Assembly (NCBI RefSeq): GCF_026130165.1
Contig: NZ_JAIHOM010000037.1
Coordinates: 1-44,673 of the forward strand
Direction of reading: 5' to 3'
DNA length: 44,673 nt
Origin: Spirulina subsalsa FACHB-351
GTDB lineage: Bacteria; Cyanobacteriota; Cyanobacteriia; Cyanobacteriales; Spirulinaceae
Part shown: one piece after another, positions 34,325 to 41,554 of the stretch
How positions within the stretch are numbered: position 1 is the first letter of the stretch
Layout: the number at the start of each line of letters is the position of its first letter
Translations under genes and position numbers: made by a program
The notes under the pieces: generated by a model
What the model was told of the DNA's origin: nothing
The model's input: the letters and a program-made list of their open reading frames with translations, nothing else
The model's database searches: none

Positions 34325-35372
34325 AATGCACCGGATGTTGCAGTTGAGATAGAAAGTATTGAGTCATCAAGGTGGGTTGTTCCGCCTGCATAATAGCGCG
34401 AACAACGGCAATCCGTCGCGCTCCGGCTTTGAGAACGTCGGGTAGATTTTGGCTATTAATCCCCCCAATGGCAAACCAAGGGATAGGGCAGTTTTCGAGG
34501 GCGTGGCGGATGTATTCAAATCCGGCTGGGGCTTTGTCGGGTTTGGTGGGGGTTTCGTAAACCGGGCCAACGCCAATATAATCGGCTCCTTGTGCGATCG
34601 CCTTTTCCATTTCCCCCGGATTCGTCGTGGAACGGCCGATAATACGCTGGGGGCCTAACAGTTGACGCGCTAGGGCAATGGGGGCATCTTGTTGACCTAA
34701 ATGTACCCCGTCAGCCTTGACCGCTAGAGCTAGATCAATCCGATCATTGACAATAAATAAAGCCCCGTATTGATGGCACAATTGACAGAGTTTTTGCGCT
34801 TGGGTAAAACGCACCGTATCATCGGCATTTTTTTCCCGATACTGCACCAACGTTAACCCCCCTTGCAAGGCCGCCTCAACCACGGCGAATAGATTCCCAG
34901 AAGGGGAAGTCACCAGATACAAGGCTGATTTTTCCAGCAGATAATGACGTTTCTTGCCCAAAAGCTCACTTTCTAAGCTATACACCTCATAGCGCATCTG
35001 TTTACAACGGGCGGCCATTTGGGTGTTGTAGAGTTTGGCATACTCCTCCAGAACCCGTAAAGCCTCTTGAACGCGGCAGAGATTGACTTGGAGTAGGTGT
35101 TCAATGTCAGTCCGTTCTACTTCTTGGGGATGGGTGAGGTGGGTTCCAGGATCGCCGGGGGTGTCTCTCGCTTGGCGCAACTCACTACTGTGCCATTGTC
35201 CGAGTTGTTGACGCATTTGTTTACAGAGTTGGGTCAGGTCGCTATCATTCAACCCGAAACGGCACCACTCCTCAATAATACGCAGACCCTCACGCGCTCG
35301 GTCTAGGTTAGCATCTAAAATGCGGTAAATGGCTTGACTATTACTCAAGGGGGGTTGGTTTTGTTCTCCCAT
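34317..35372 (-). CDS. thiE: Thiamine-phosphate synthase with N-terminal ThiD2-type domain
   Basis: 351 residues from the ATG at 35372; an upstream GTG (35432) is in frame, but the DNA there looks like promoter. Residues 1-125 form a helical domain (YRILDANLDRAREGLRIIEE, then QVNLCRVQEALRVLEEYAKL) found in front of cyanobacterial ThiE and called ThiD2 in Pfam. The C-terminal TIM barrel couples HMP-PP to the thiazole phosphate: LVQYREKNADD, LFIVNDRIDLALAVKADGVH LGQQD (two pieces), IIGRSTTNP, YIGVGPVYETPTKPD and WFAIGGIN are all present. No TPP riboswitch was found in the 71 bp before it. Downstream overlaps thiS. Confidence 0.95.
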   Translation of the reverse strand: MGEQNQPPLSNSQAIYRILDANLDRAREGLRIIEEWCRFGLNDSDLTQLCKQMRQQLGQWHSSELRQARDTPGDPGTHLTHPQEVERTDIEHLLQVNLCRVQEALRVLEEYAKLYNTQMAARCKQMRYEVYSLESELLGKKRHYLLEKSALYLVTSPSGNLFAVVEAALQGGLTLVQYREKNADDTVRFTQAQKLCQLCHQYGALFIVNDRIDLALAVKADGVHLGQQDAPIALARQLLGPQRIIGRSTTNPGEMEKAIAQGADYIGVGPVYETPTKPDKAPAGFEYIRHALENCPIPWFAIGGINSQNLPDVLKAGARRIAVVRAIMQAEQPTLMTQYFLSQLQHPVHYV

Positions 35373-35408
35373 TATGTTTGATTGAAGTTTTGCACTTTCA
35401 GAGTATAT

Positions 35409-35420
35409 CAAGTTAACTTG
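35409..35420. promoter_or_regulatory. 12-bp perfect palindrome in the thiE/cas6 divergent promoter
   Basis: CAAGTTAACTTG is a perfect palindrome in a 71-bp gap between divergent thiE and cas6. TATACT lies beside it on the minus strand and could be the thiE -10 element. A dimeric regulator could act here on both genes; none is identified. Confidence 0.4.
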
Positions 35421-35443
35421 TTGTCTTTGCACCCCGATTCACT

Positions 35444-36274
35444 ATGCCCTATAGTCTCGTTTTGAACCTGACTCCCACCTCTCCCATTTACCCCAATTTC
35501 CTCCAAGGGAGACACTTCCACGCGCTCTTTCTCAACTTAGTCCAAGCGGTGGATCCCGAACTGTCTGCCCATCTCCATGAGTCCGCCGCCCATAAGCCCT
35601 TTAGCCTCAGTCCCTTACAAATCCAATCGCCGAGAAAACTGCCCCTGCAATGGCAATATAAAGACCTTATCCCCCCCGGAACACCCTGTTGGTGGCGGGT
35701 GTCGCTGTTGGATGATGGGTTATTCAAACGCTTAACCCAACTCTGGTTAAATCTCAATCCTGAACGGCCGTGGCATTTGGGCCCGGCGGATTTAAAAATT
35801 ACCAGTATTCTCGGCACTCCCCAACCCCAACAACCTTGGTCTAATGCTTGTTTGTATGAACAACTCTATGAACAGGCCTCGGAGGATAATAAAATTTTGG
35901 CCTTTTCTTTCGCTACACCGATGGCTTTTCGTCAAGGAAAATATGACACGGCGTTTCCTTCGCCGGAGTTGGTGTTTAACAGTTTACGCAGTCGTTGGAA
36001 TAAGTACAGTTCGGTTCCCATTGAATCTCTCAATTTGGAGGCCATTTTTCCCAGTTTTTTTGAGGTTCACAGCGAGATGGTTAATGATGGGCGGACTAAG
36101 TTTATCGGTTGTGTGGGGAGTTTAACCTACCGGATTTTCGGCTCGTTGGATGCCCAAGAGATCAGGAATTTTAACGCTTTGGCAGATTTTGCCCTCTATG
36201 CGGGGGTAGGCCGTAAAACGACAATGGGGATGGGGATGGTGCGCCGATTGGAGACGGGGGCTAAATCTGCTTAA
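35444..36274 (+). CDS. cas6: Cas6-family CRISPR endoribonuclease, no array in view
   Basis: The 276-residue protein has both ferredoxin-like halves. The first opens PYSLVLNLTPTSPIYP and has GRHFHALFLNLV, then LHESAAHKPFSLSPLQ, with several His that could serve as the catalytic base. The second has FGSLDAQEIRNFNALADFAL followed by the glycine-rich loop AGVGRKTTMGMGMVRR that binds the repeat stem. Cas6 trims pre-crRNA in type I and III systems. It looks full length, yet no repeat array, cas1/2 or effector gene lies in this window. Neighbours are thiE (divergent) and mtnX, 29 bp downstream in the same direction. Confidence 0.92.
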   Translation: MPYSLVLNLTPTSPIYPNFLQGRHFHALFLNLVQAVDPELSAHLHESAAHKPFSLSPLQIQSPRKLPLQWQYKDLIPPGTPCWWRVSLLDDGLFKRLTQLWLNLNPERPWHLGPADLKITSILGTPQPQQPWSNACLYEQLYEQASEDNKILAFSFATPMAFRQGKYDTAFPSPELVFNSLRSRWNKYSSVPIESLNLEAIFPSFFEVHSEMVNDGRTKFIGCVGSLTYRIFGSLDAQEIRNFNALADFALYAGVGRKTTMGMGMVRRLETGAKSA

Positions 36275-36303
36275 ATGGGATCTGTGAGTTTGAGGGCAAT
36301 ACT

Positions 36304-36996
36304 TTGTCTAAGGAAGTAGAAGGCGGTTCAACGCAACGAGCCGTTTTTTGTGATTTTGATGGCACGATTACGGCTGTGGAAACGTTTGTGGGGATGTTAA
36401 AGGAGTTTGCTCCAAAACAGTCGGCGATTATCTTGCCTCAGATGTATGCAAGGACGTTAACGCTACGGGAGGGGGTGCGGCAACTGTTGGAGTCGATTCC
36501 GACTACTCGTTATCAGGCGATGTTGGAGTATGGGGATGATAAACCCTTGCGGCCGGGTTTGCCGGAGTTGTTGCAGTTTTTAGGGACTCAGGGGGTGCCG
36601 TTTCATGTGGTGTCTGGGGGCTTGCGGGGAATGGTTGAACGGGTTTTGAGTCGGACAAGGGTGGGGGAAATGCCTATAATAGAAGGTGTGGCTTCAATTA
36701 CGGCCCTAGAGGTGGACGCCATTCCGGGTCAAGCTTTTTTAACGGTTCCGGTTCAGCGTTTTGAGGCGGGTTCGGAATTGGTGGCGAAAGTGAAGGTTAT
36801 GGAAGAGTATGGGGCCGGGGAACGGGTGGTGATTGGGGATTCTCTGACGGATATTAATATGGCATTGCAGGCGGATCTGGTGTTTGCTCGCGATCGCCTA
36901 ATTGATTACTTGGAGCAAGAACAAAAGCCCTATATTCCTTGGCAGGATTTTCTGGAGGTGCGCGATCGCCTAGCTGAACGATGGGGGGTATCATGA
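36304..36996 (+). CDS. mtnX: HAD phosphatase, HK-MTPenyl-1-P phosphatase (MtnX)
   Basis: A 230-residue HAD-superfamily enzyme of the methionine salvage pathway, which dephosphorylates 2-hydroxy-3-keto-5-methylthiopentenyl-1-phosphate. Motif I FCDFDGTIT has the nucleophile and acid Asp; motif II Ser-Gly is VVSGG; motif III/IV is VVIGDSLTDINMALQADLVF. AVETFVGMLKEFAP is typical of MtnX. TTG start at 36304; GAGGG lies 10 nt upstream. The 3' end overlaps the mtnB start by 4 bp (ATGA). The mtnB neighbour decides between MtnX and other HAD phosphatases. Confidence 0.9.
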   Translation: MSKEVEGGSTQRAVFCDFDGTITAVETFVGMLKEFAPKQSAIILPQMYARTLTLREGVRQLLESIPTTRYQAMLEYGDDKPLRPGLPELLQFLGTQGVPFHVVSGGLRGMVERVLSRTRVGEMPIIEGVASITALEVDAIPGQAFLTVPVQRFEAGSELVAKVKVMEEYGAGERVVIGDSLTDINMALQADLVFARDRLIDYLEQEQKPYIPWQDFLEVRDRLAERWGVS

Positions 36997-37604
36997 CAAC
37001 AACAGCAACAGTTCGAGCCGATTTAGTGACCTCAGCCCAACAATTTTATCAGTTAGGCTGGATGTTAGGCACGGCCGGGAATTTATCGGCGAAAAACCCC
37101 GACGGGAGTTTCTGGATTACCGCTAGTGGCAAGGCAAAAGGCCGTCTCAGTGAACAGGATTTTGTGCGACTTGCTCCCCACGGACAGGTTTTAGAAAGCC
37201 CTCTGCCGGAGAATCGCCCCTCGGCAGAAACCAGCATTCATCAAGCGATTTACGACCTATTCCCCGAAGCTCAAGCTTGTTACCATGTCCACTCCGTGGA
37301 GGCCAATTTAGTCACCCAATTTTGTGAGGGAGACAGTTTAACTTTACCTCCCCTAGAAATGATTAAAGGGTTGGGGATTTGGGAAGAAAATCCTCAAGTT
37401 TCTCTGCCTGTGTTCGAGAATTATCTAGATGTGCCGAAAATTGCCCAGGCCATCCGCGATCGCTTTTCGGTTTCCTGTCCCGAAGTCCCAGCCCTCCTCA
37501 TTCGTCATCACGGAGTCACCGTCTGGGGAACTTCCCCCACAGAAGCTCACAATCGCGTGGAAATCGCGGAATATTTATTCCGCTATATCGTCGCCCTAGG
37601 TTAG
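36993..37604 (+). CDS. mtnB: Methylthioribulose-1-phosphate dehydratase
   Basis: 203 residues from the ATG at 36993, which overlaps the mtnX stop; a frame from 36981 is possible but less likely. It is a class II aldolase/adducin-fold zinc enzyme that dehydrates methylthioribulose-1-phosphate. Motifs: GWMLGTAGNLSAKNPDGSFW, then ITASGKAKGRL, the Zn ligands in CYHVHSVEANL and in LLIRHHGVTVWG, and RVEIAEYLFRYI at the end. It forms an operon with mtnX. Confidence 0.93.
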   Translation: MTTTATVRADLVTSAQQFYQLGWMLGTAGNLSAKNPDGSFWITASGKAKGRLSEQDFVRLAPHGQVLESPLPENRPSAETSIHQAIYDLFPEAQACYHVHSVEANLVTQFCEGDSLTLPPLEMIKGLGIWEENPQVSLPVFENYLDVPKIAQAIRDRFSVSCPEVPALLIRHHGVTVWGTSPTEAHNRVEIAEYLFRYIVALG

Positions 37605-37644
37605 ATATATCCCACCCTGTCTTAATTTTGGGGGATTTAATGTT

Positions 37645-38268
37645 ATGAATAACAATTCACTGAGTGCAAGAATTGCTGCACAATTCTATCTAAACTATCA
37701 AGAACAGTCTTTTCTTCCTTCCCTTAAACCTTCCCTCTCTAGTCAAGAACTCTACCAGAACTTGACAGGCATCATGGCAGATCATCAAGTTAATATTTCC
37801 CAGCGCGAAGCCCGAAATAAACTGTTCATTGATATGGTGATTCGTGGGGTTTGTAATTACTACCGAGATCATTTAATCCTCTGGCATCACGTCACCACCG
37901 ATGATAATTTTACCCAACCCATGATTCCCAGTTACATTGTGGCGAGACGTTCCCCCTTACAAGGAAAAACGGTTTTTGATCAGCCTTATTTACTCCTTTG
38001 TGAGGGACAAAAAGGGAATTTTGATGATGTTTGGGCGGTTTGTTTAAACAAACTGGTTAAGGTGCAACGCATCAGTCAAGGTGAATGGACACGGACTTTA
38101 TTCGGCATTGTTTCCGACGGGGAAATCTGGCAATTTAGCCAACTTAAAGGGGATTTATTTATTCGAGAACCCAAGAATTACAAAACAGCCGAGTTATCTC
38201 AGCTTTTAGCAGTTATGTTTCATCTTTTTGAGAAATGCCAGCTACAAATTATCTCCAATTTTTATTGA
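37645..38268 (+). CDS. PD-(D/E)XK-like protein of unknown function
   Basis: A 207-residue soluble protein. An N-terminal helical region is followed by a segment resembling restriction-endonuclease-like folds: KTVFDQPYLLLCEGQKGNFD, then VWAVCLNKLVKVQ and TLFGIVSDGEIWQFSQL. Cyanobacterial relatives, as I recall them, have D...E-x-K in this position; here it is Asp (FDQP), Glu (CEG) and Gln-Lys, so the Lys is shifted or replaced. It may be a nuclease that lost activity or a variant. It lies 40 bp after mtnB in the same direction but seems unrelated in function. Confidence 0.6.
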   Translation: MNNNSLSARIAAQFYLNYQEQSFLPSLKPSLSSQELYQNLTGIMADHQVNISQREARNKLFIDMVIRGVCNYYRDHLILWHHVTTDDNFTQPMIPSYIVARRSPLQGKTVFDQPYLLLCEGQKGNFDDVWAVCLNKLVKVQRISQGEWTRTLFGIVSDGEIWQFSQLKGDLFIREPKNYKTAELSQLLAVMFHLFEKCQLQIISNFY

Positions 38269-38317
38269 AATTGGATGATTTTGGGTTAATTGGGTAAATT
38301 AGTTGAGTCTCGTTGTT

Positions 38318-38350
38318 TGTTGGGTTGTGCTGCCGCTTCACCCAACCTAG
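38318..38350. repeat. GTTGGGT...ACCCAAC hairpin repeat, copy 2
   Basis: GTTGGGTTGTGCTGCCGCTT is followed by CACCCAACCTAG, with 7-bp arms. It lies in the convergent gap before the aldehyde dehydrogenase gene. Confidence 0.85.
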
Positions 38351-38398
38351 AGATCGCGAAACAATTAACAATCATTAATCATTGATTATCAATTGTTT

Positions 38399-38432
38399 TG
38401 TTGGGTTGCGCTGTCGCTTCACCCAACCTACA
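38399..38432. repeat. GTTGGGT...ACCCAAC hairpin repeat, copy 3
   Basis: GTTGGGTTGCGCTGTCGCTT is followed by CACCCAACCTACAG. Together with copy 2, about 80 bp away, it may end transcription from both sides. The 50 bp between the copies are AT-rich with AATTATC-like heptamers. Confidence 0.85.
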
Positions 38433-38443
38433 GATAGCATTCT

Positions 38444-39823
38444 TTATTTCAAAAGCATCTTAATATATTTCAACTTTCCTTCATAGGGTGGATAACGCAA
38501 CTTGAGGTCAAACAGAAAAGACCGCGTTAAAACACTCTTATAGTGGGAAAAAGTGTCAAAGGTAGCCTTACCATGATAAGCCCCCATACCACTATCTCCT
38601 ACCCCTCCGAACGGCATTTGAGGAGAGGCAATGTGCATAATGGTGTCATTAATACAAACCCCACCGGAGGAGGTTTGAGTTAACACTTGTTGTTCCGTTT
38701 TCTTGTTGGTGGTAAAGAGATACAGGGCTAAAGGTTTAGGGCGTTGGTTAATTTGGGCGATCGCATTTTCCAACGACTCGTACTCTAGAATGGGCAAAAT
38801 GGGGCCAAAAATCTCGTCAGCCATGACCTCATCCTCCCATGTCACCCCATCCAACAGGGTAGGGGCAATATAGCGGGTTTCTGGCTCTGACTCTCCCCCA
38901 TAAATGACCTTTTCTGGCTCAATTAAGCCCGTTAACCGTTGAAAATGCCCCGCGCTGATGATTCTGGCATAGTCAGAACTGGCGGCCGGATTTTCCCCAT
39001 AAAACGCCTTAATTTGTTCCACCATTGCCTCAATTAAAGGCTGTTTAATACTAGGGTGAACCAATAAATAATCCGGGGCGATACAAGTTTGTCCAGCATT
39101 GATAAATTTCCCCCACACAATGCGCCTTGCTGTATATTCTAAGTGGGTGTCTGGGGTGACAATACAGGGACTTTTTCCCCCTAATTCAAGGGTGACAGGG
39201 GTTAAATATTGGGCGGCCGCCTCCATGATAATCTTGCCGATTTTTGTCCCACCTGTAAAGAAAATATGGTCAAATTTGTGTTGTAATAAATCTTGGGTAA
39301 TTTCTTTATCACCTTCCACAACGGCGATGTATTCCGAGGGGAAGCTATTACCGAGAATTTTCGCGATGATGCTAGAGGTGTGGGGGGCGAGTTCTGAGGG
39401 TTTCAGGATAGCACAGTTTCCGGCGGCGATCGCACCGATTAAGGGTGCAATACCTAACTGAAAGGGATAATTCCAAGGGCTAATAATTAAAACCACCCCC
39501 AAAGGTTCAGCCATAATGCGACCAGAAGCAGGAAATTGGGTGATTAAAGTCTTTGCCTTTTTCGGTTTCGCCCACTTTTTAATCTGTTTCAAGCTATAGT
39601 TAATTTCTTCAATACACAGAGTTAATTCTGCGGCAATGGCTTCAAAGGATGGCTTATTTAAATCCTGTTGCAACGCTTCTAATATCTCGCTTTCGTGGGT
39701 TTCAATCGCCGCCTTTAGCGTTTTAAGCTGCGTAATCCGAAATTCAATATCTTTGGTTTTACCTGTGGCAAAAAAAGAGCGTTGTTGTTGAATAAGGTCA
39801 AGGTTAGAGGCAATAGTTAACAT
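38444..39823 (-). CDS. Class-3 aldehyde dehydrogenase
   Basis: 459 residues from the ATG at 39823; a GTG at 39838 is also in frame. It is an NAD(P)-dependent fatty/aromatic aldehyde dehydrogenase of the ALDH3 type. The family set is complete: VVLIISPWNYPFQLGIAPLI, FTGGTKIGKIIMEAAA, catalytic Glu in VTLELGGKSPCIV, catalytic Cys in NAGQTCIAPDYLLV and EIFGPILPI. The closest well-known cyanobacterial relative I recall is Synechocystis Slr0091, active on apocarotenals and alkanals; orthology is inferred. No membrane anchor is clear, though LLK at the end is hydrophobic. Transcribed alone. Confidence 0.9.
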   Translation of the reverse strand: MLTIASNLDLIQQQRSFFATGKTKDIEFRITQLKTLKAAIETHESEILEALQQDLNKPSFEAIAAELTLCIEEINYSLKQIKKWAKPKKAKTLITQFPASGRIMAEPLGVVLIISPWNYPFQLGIAPLIGAIAAGNCAILKPSELAPHTSSIIAKILGNSFPSEYIAVVEGDKEITQDLLQHKFDHIFFTGGTKIGKIIMEAAAQYLTPVTLELGGKSPCIVTPDTHLEYTARRIVWGKFINAGQTCIAPDYLLVHPSIKQPLIEAMVEQIKAFYGENPAASSDYARIISAGHFQRLTGLIEPEKVIYGGESEPETRYIAPTLLDGVTWEDEVMADEIFGPILPILEYESLENAIAQINQRPKPLALYLFTTNKKTEQQVLTQTSSGGVCINDTIMHIASPQMPFGGVGDSGMGAYHGKATFDTFSHYKSVLTRSFLFDLKLRYPPYEGKLKYIKMLLK

Positions 39824-40291
39824 AGGTACAGGAATCACTAAAGTTTAGACTCGAAAGGCAAGAAAAGCGGCTAGGGGTAGACCCATGCCAGCCCAAGGTA
39901 GATGATGAGAGAAGAGAAATTAACCCACACCTCCCAATGATGATTATCCGAAAACCCCAACAATGTCGTCAAGCCAGCTAGGAAGCCTTGGGGACAGCCA
40001 AAGATGTCGCCTGTCACTCAATGGAGACACTACTATACTACTGATGACTCCCACCTCCCTAGTTGAATTGCCCCTGTCATCTCTTGTCCGTCATTGCTGG
40101 TAAAATCCAGTGTTGACGACTGACTGATTAACCGCTCACCTAAATTTAAGGTTCTGTTTACAATAGTTAATGAAAACTAATCAATCGAGGGTTATTCTGT
40201 GATATCAGAAAAATGTATAGGTCATGTCTCCCCCCATCCTGAATGACCTCAAACTGTCGTATCCTATAGCACATTTCCCCATTCTCGACCT
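39824..40291. other. Intergenic region, ALDH / trmL (divergent)
   Basis: About 470 bp with no open frame I can support, no tRNA and no clear hairpin. It must hold both promoters. Nothing repeats elsewhere in the window. Confidence 0.5.
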
Positions 40292-40780
40292 ATGCCCAAT
40301 GTTGTCCTCGTTTATCCTCAAATTCCACCCAATACAGGCAATATTGCCCGAACTTGTGCCGCCACAGGAACCCCTCTCCACCTCGTCGCGCCCTTAGGAT
40401 TTGAAATTAGCGATCGCCATCTCAAACGCGCTGGTCTGGATTATTGGCCTCACGTTGATTTGCACTATCACGAAAACTGGGAAACCTTCTTAAGCTATCA
40501 GCAAACTCGCACCGGGCGCCTACTCGGTTTTTCCGTCCGTGGCCGCCAAAGCTATGTAAAATATACCTTTCAAGAAGACGACTGGCTGATGTTTGGTAGC
40601 GAAACCCAAGGTTTGCCCCCCGAGATTTTGCAGCAATGCACCAGCACCCTCTACATTCCCATGACAGAAACCGGAGTACGCAGTCTCAATCTATCCGTCA
40701 GTGCCGCCGTCGCCCTTTTTGAAGCGCGGCGACAACTCGGCTACCTAGAAAAAGCCAGCATCTCTACCCCTAAAACCTAG
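40292..40780 (+). CDS. trmL: tRNA (cytidine/uridine-34-2'-O)-methyltransferase
   Basis: A 162-residue SPOUT (trefoil-knot) methyltransferase that modifies the wobble ribose of leucine tRNAs using SAM. The N-terminal VVLVYPQIPPNTGNIARTCA, GLDYWPHVDLHYHENW, the knot region WLMFGSETQGLPPEIL and the SAM-binding IPMTETGVRSLNLSVSAAVA match TrmL/YibK. Length is normal. ATG start with no strong Shine-Dalgarno. Isolated gene. Confidence 0.95.
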   Translation: MPNVVLVYPQIPPNTGNIARTCAATGTPLHLVAPLGFEISDRHLKRAGLDYWPHVDLHYHENWETFLSYQQTRTGRLLGFSVRGRQSYVKYTFQEDDWLMFGSETQGLPPEILQQCTSTLYIPMTETGVRSLNLSVSAAVALFEARRQLGYLEKASISTPKT

Positions 40781-41554
40781 CTTTTTCAACGGTTCTAGTC
40801 CTCGTTTCGTCCCCTGATCTTTAAACCTAACTATAAATAATGTGTCTCTCAATCTGAATTAGGTTATCTAAGTTACAAAATAGGGGCAACCTGATAAGAA
40901 ATTTCTATCACAACACCGCCCCCTCCAACCGACCTCACCCTCCCATTTTCACCTAGTGCAAAAAAACTATTTTCAAACTATAGAACTGTGGGAAAGCATT
41001 TAATAACCTAAGTTTGGAGCTTTTTCTACCATCAACATTTAACCCTTTCTTGATTGTTTCTGCTTATCGTTGCCATCAGGGATCAAGAAATTCAAGATTA
41101 CCCTCCCCTCTCGAAACAGTGCTACAATCTCACTCCATAATCTCCGATTGAGTTTGTCAGTCATTCCGGAAGCCCACATTCTGTAGTCGTATGTTATTCC
41201 AAGAGTTGCACCTGATCCTAAACCGCACAGACCTCCAGAACCTCAGACCATCTAAAATTTGGGGGCTGGGTTTTTTGGCGGGCTGTTGGCCGTTTAATCA
41301 CGAGCAGGTGAATCCCGAGCAATTCGGGCAACTCAATCAGGGAATTTCACTCTCAAATCAACTTTTTTTCCGATTGACTTGTCTAAATTGGAAAAGCAGA
41401 GTAATCTTACCTAGGTTACTCACTGTGAGTTTACTGTCAGTGATTGTCGTCACTTGCGATAATGCGTTAAGTTACAAAACCCAATTTATGGAGTAACATC
41501 AAACGCAGATTAATCTAGACAGTCAATCGCTTATTACACACTAGGAGGTCGTTG
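40781..41554 (+). promoter_or_regulatory. Long leader region upstream of the M23 peptidase
   Basis: 774 bp between trmL and the peptidase. The last 350 bp contain structured-looking DNA: a 5-bp CCCGA/TCGGG hairpin at 41314-41328, G-rich GGGGGCTGGG and GGCGGGC blocks before it, and an AGGAGG ribosome site at 41543. A 101-codon frame (41191-41496) overlaps it but has weak protein character. A regulatory 5' UTR is plausible. I looked for the c-di-AMP (ydaO) riboswitch core, often found before wall hydrolases, and could not match it. Confidence 0.3.

Noticed and set aside
35373-35443. TPP riboswitch before thiE
   Set aside because: Only 71 bp are available between thiE and cas6, and no CTGAGA/THI-box sequence is present.
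35444-38440. A CRISPR array near cas6
   Set aside because: No regularly spaced repeats of 25-40 bp with unique spacers anywhere in this stretch. The heptamer and TTGGGTT repeats are not arrays.
41191-41400. A c-di-AMP (ydaO) riboswitch upstream of the M23 peptidase
   Set aside because: GGTGAATC next to a hairpin recalls the motif, but the other conserved segments of the core could not be found.
41191-41496. A 101-codon frame in the M23 leader
   Set aside because: No clear Shine-Dalgarno, mixed composition and no recognisable motif. It overlaps G-rich structured-looking DNA.
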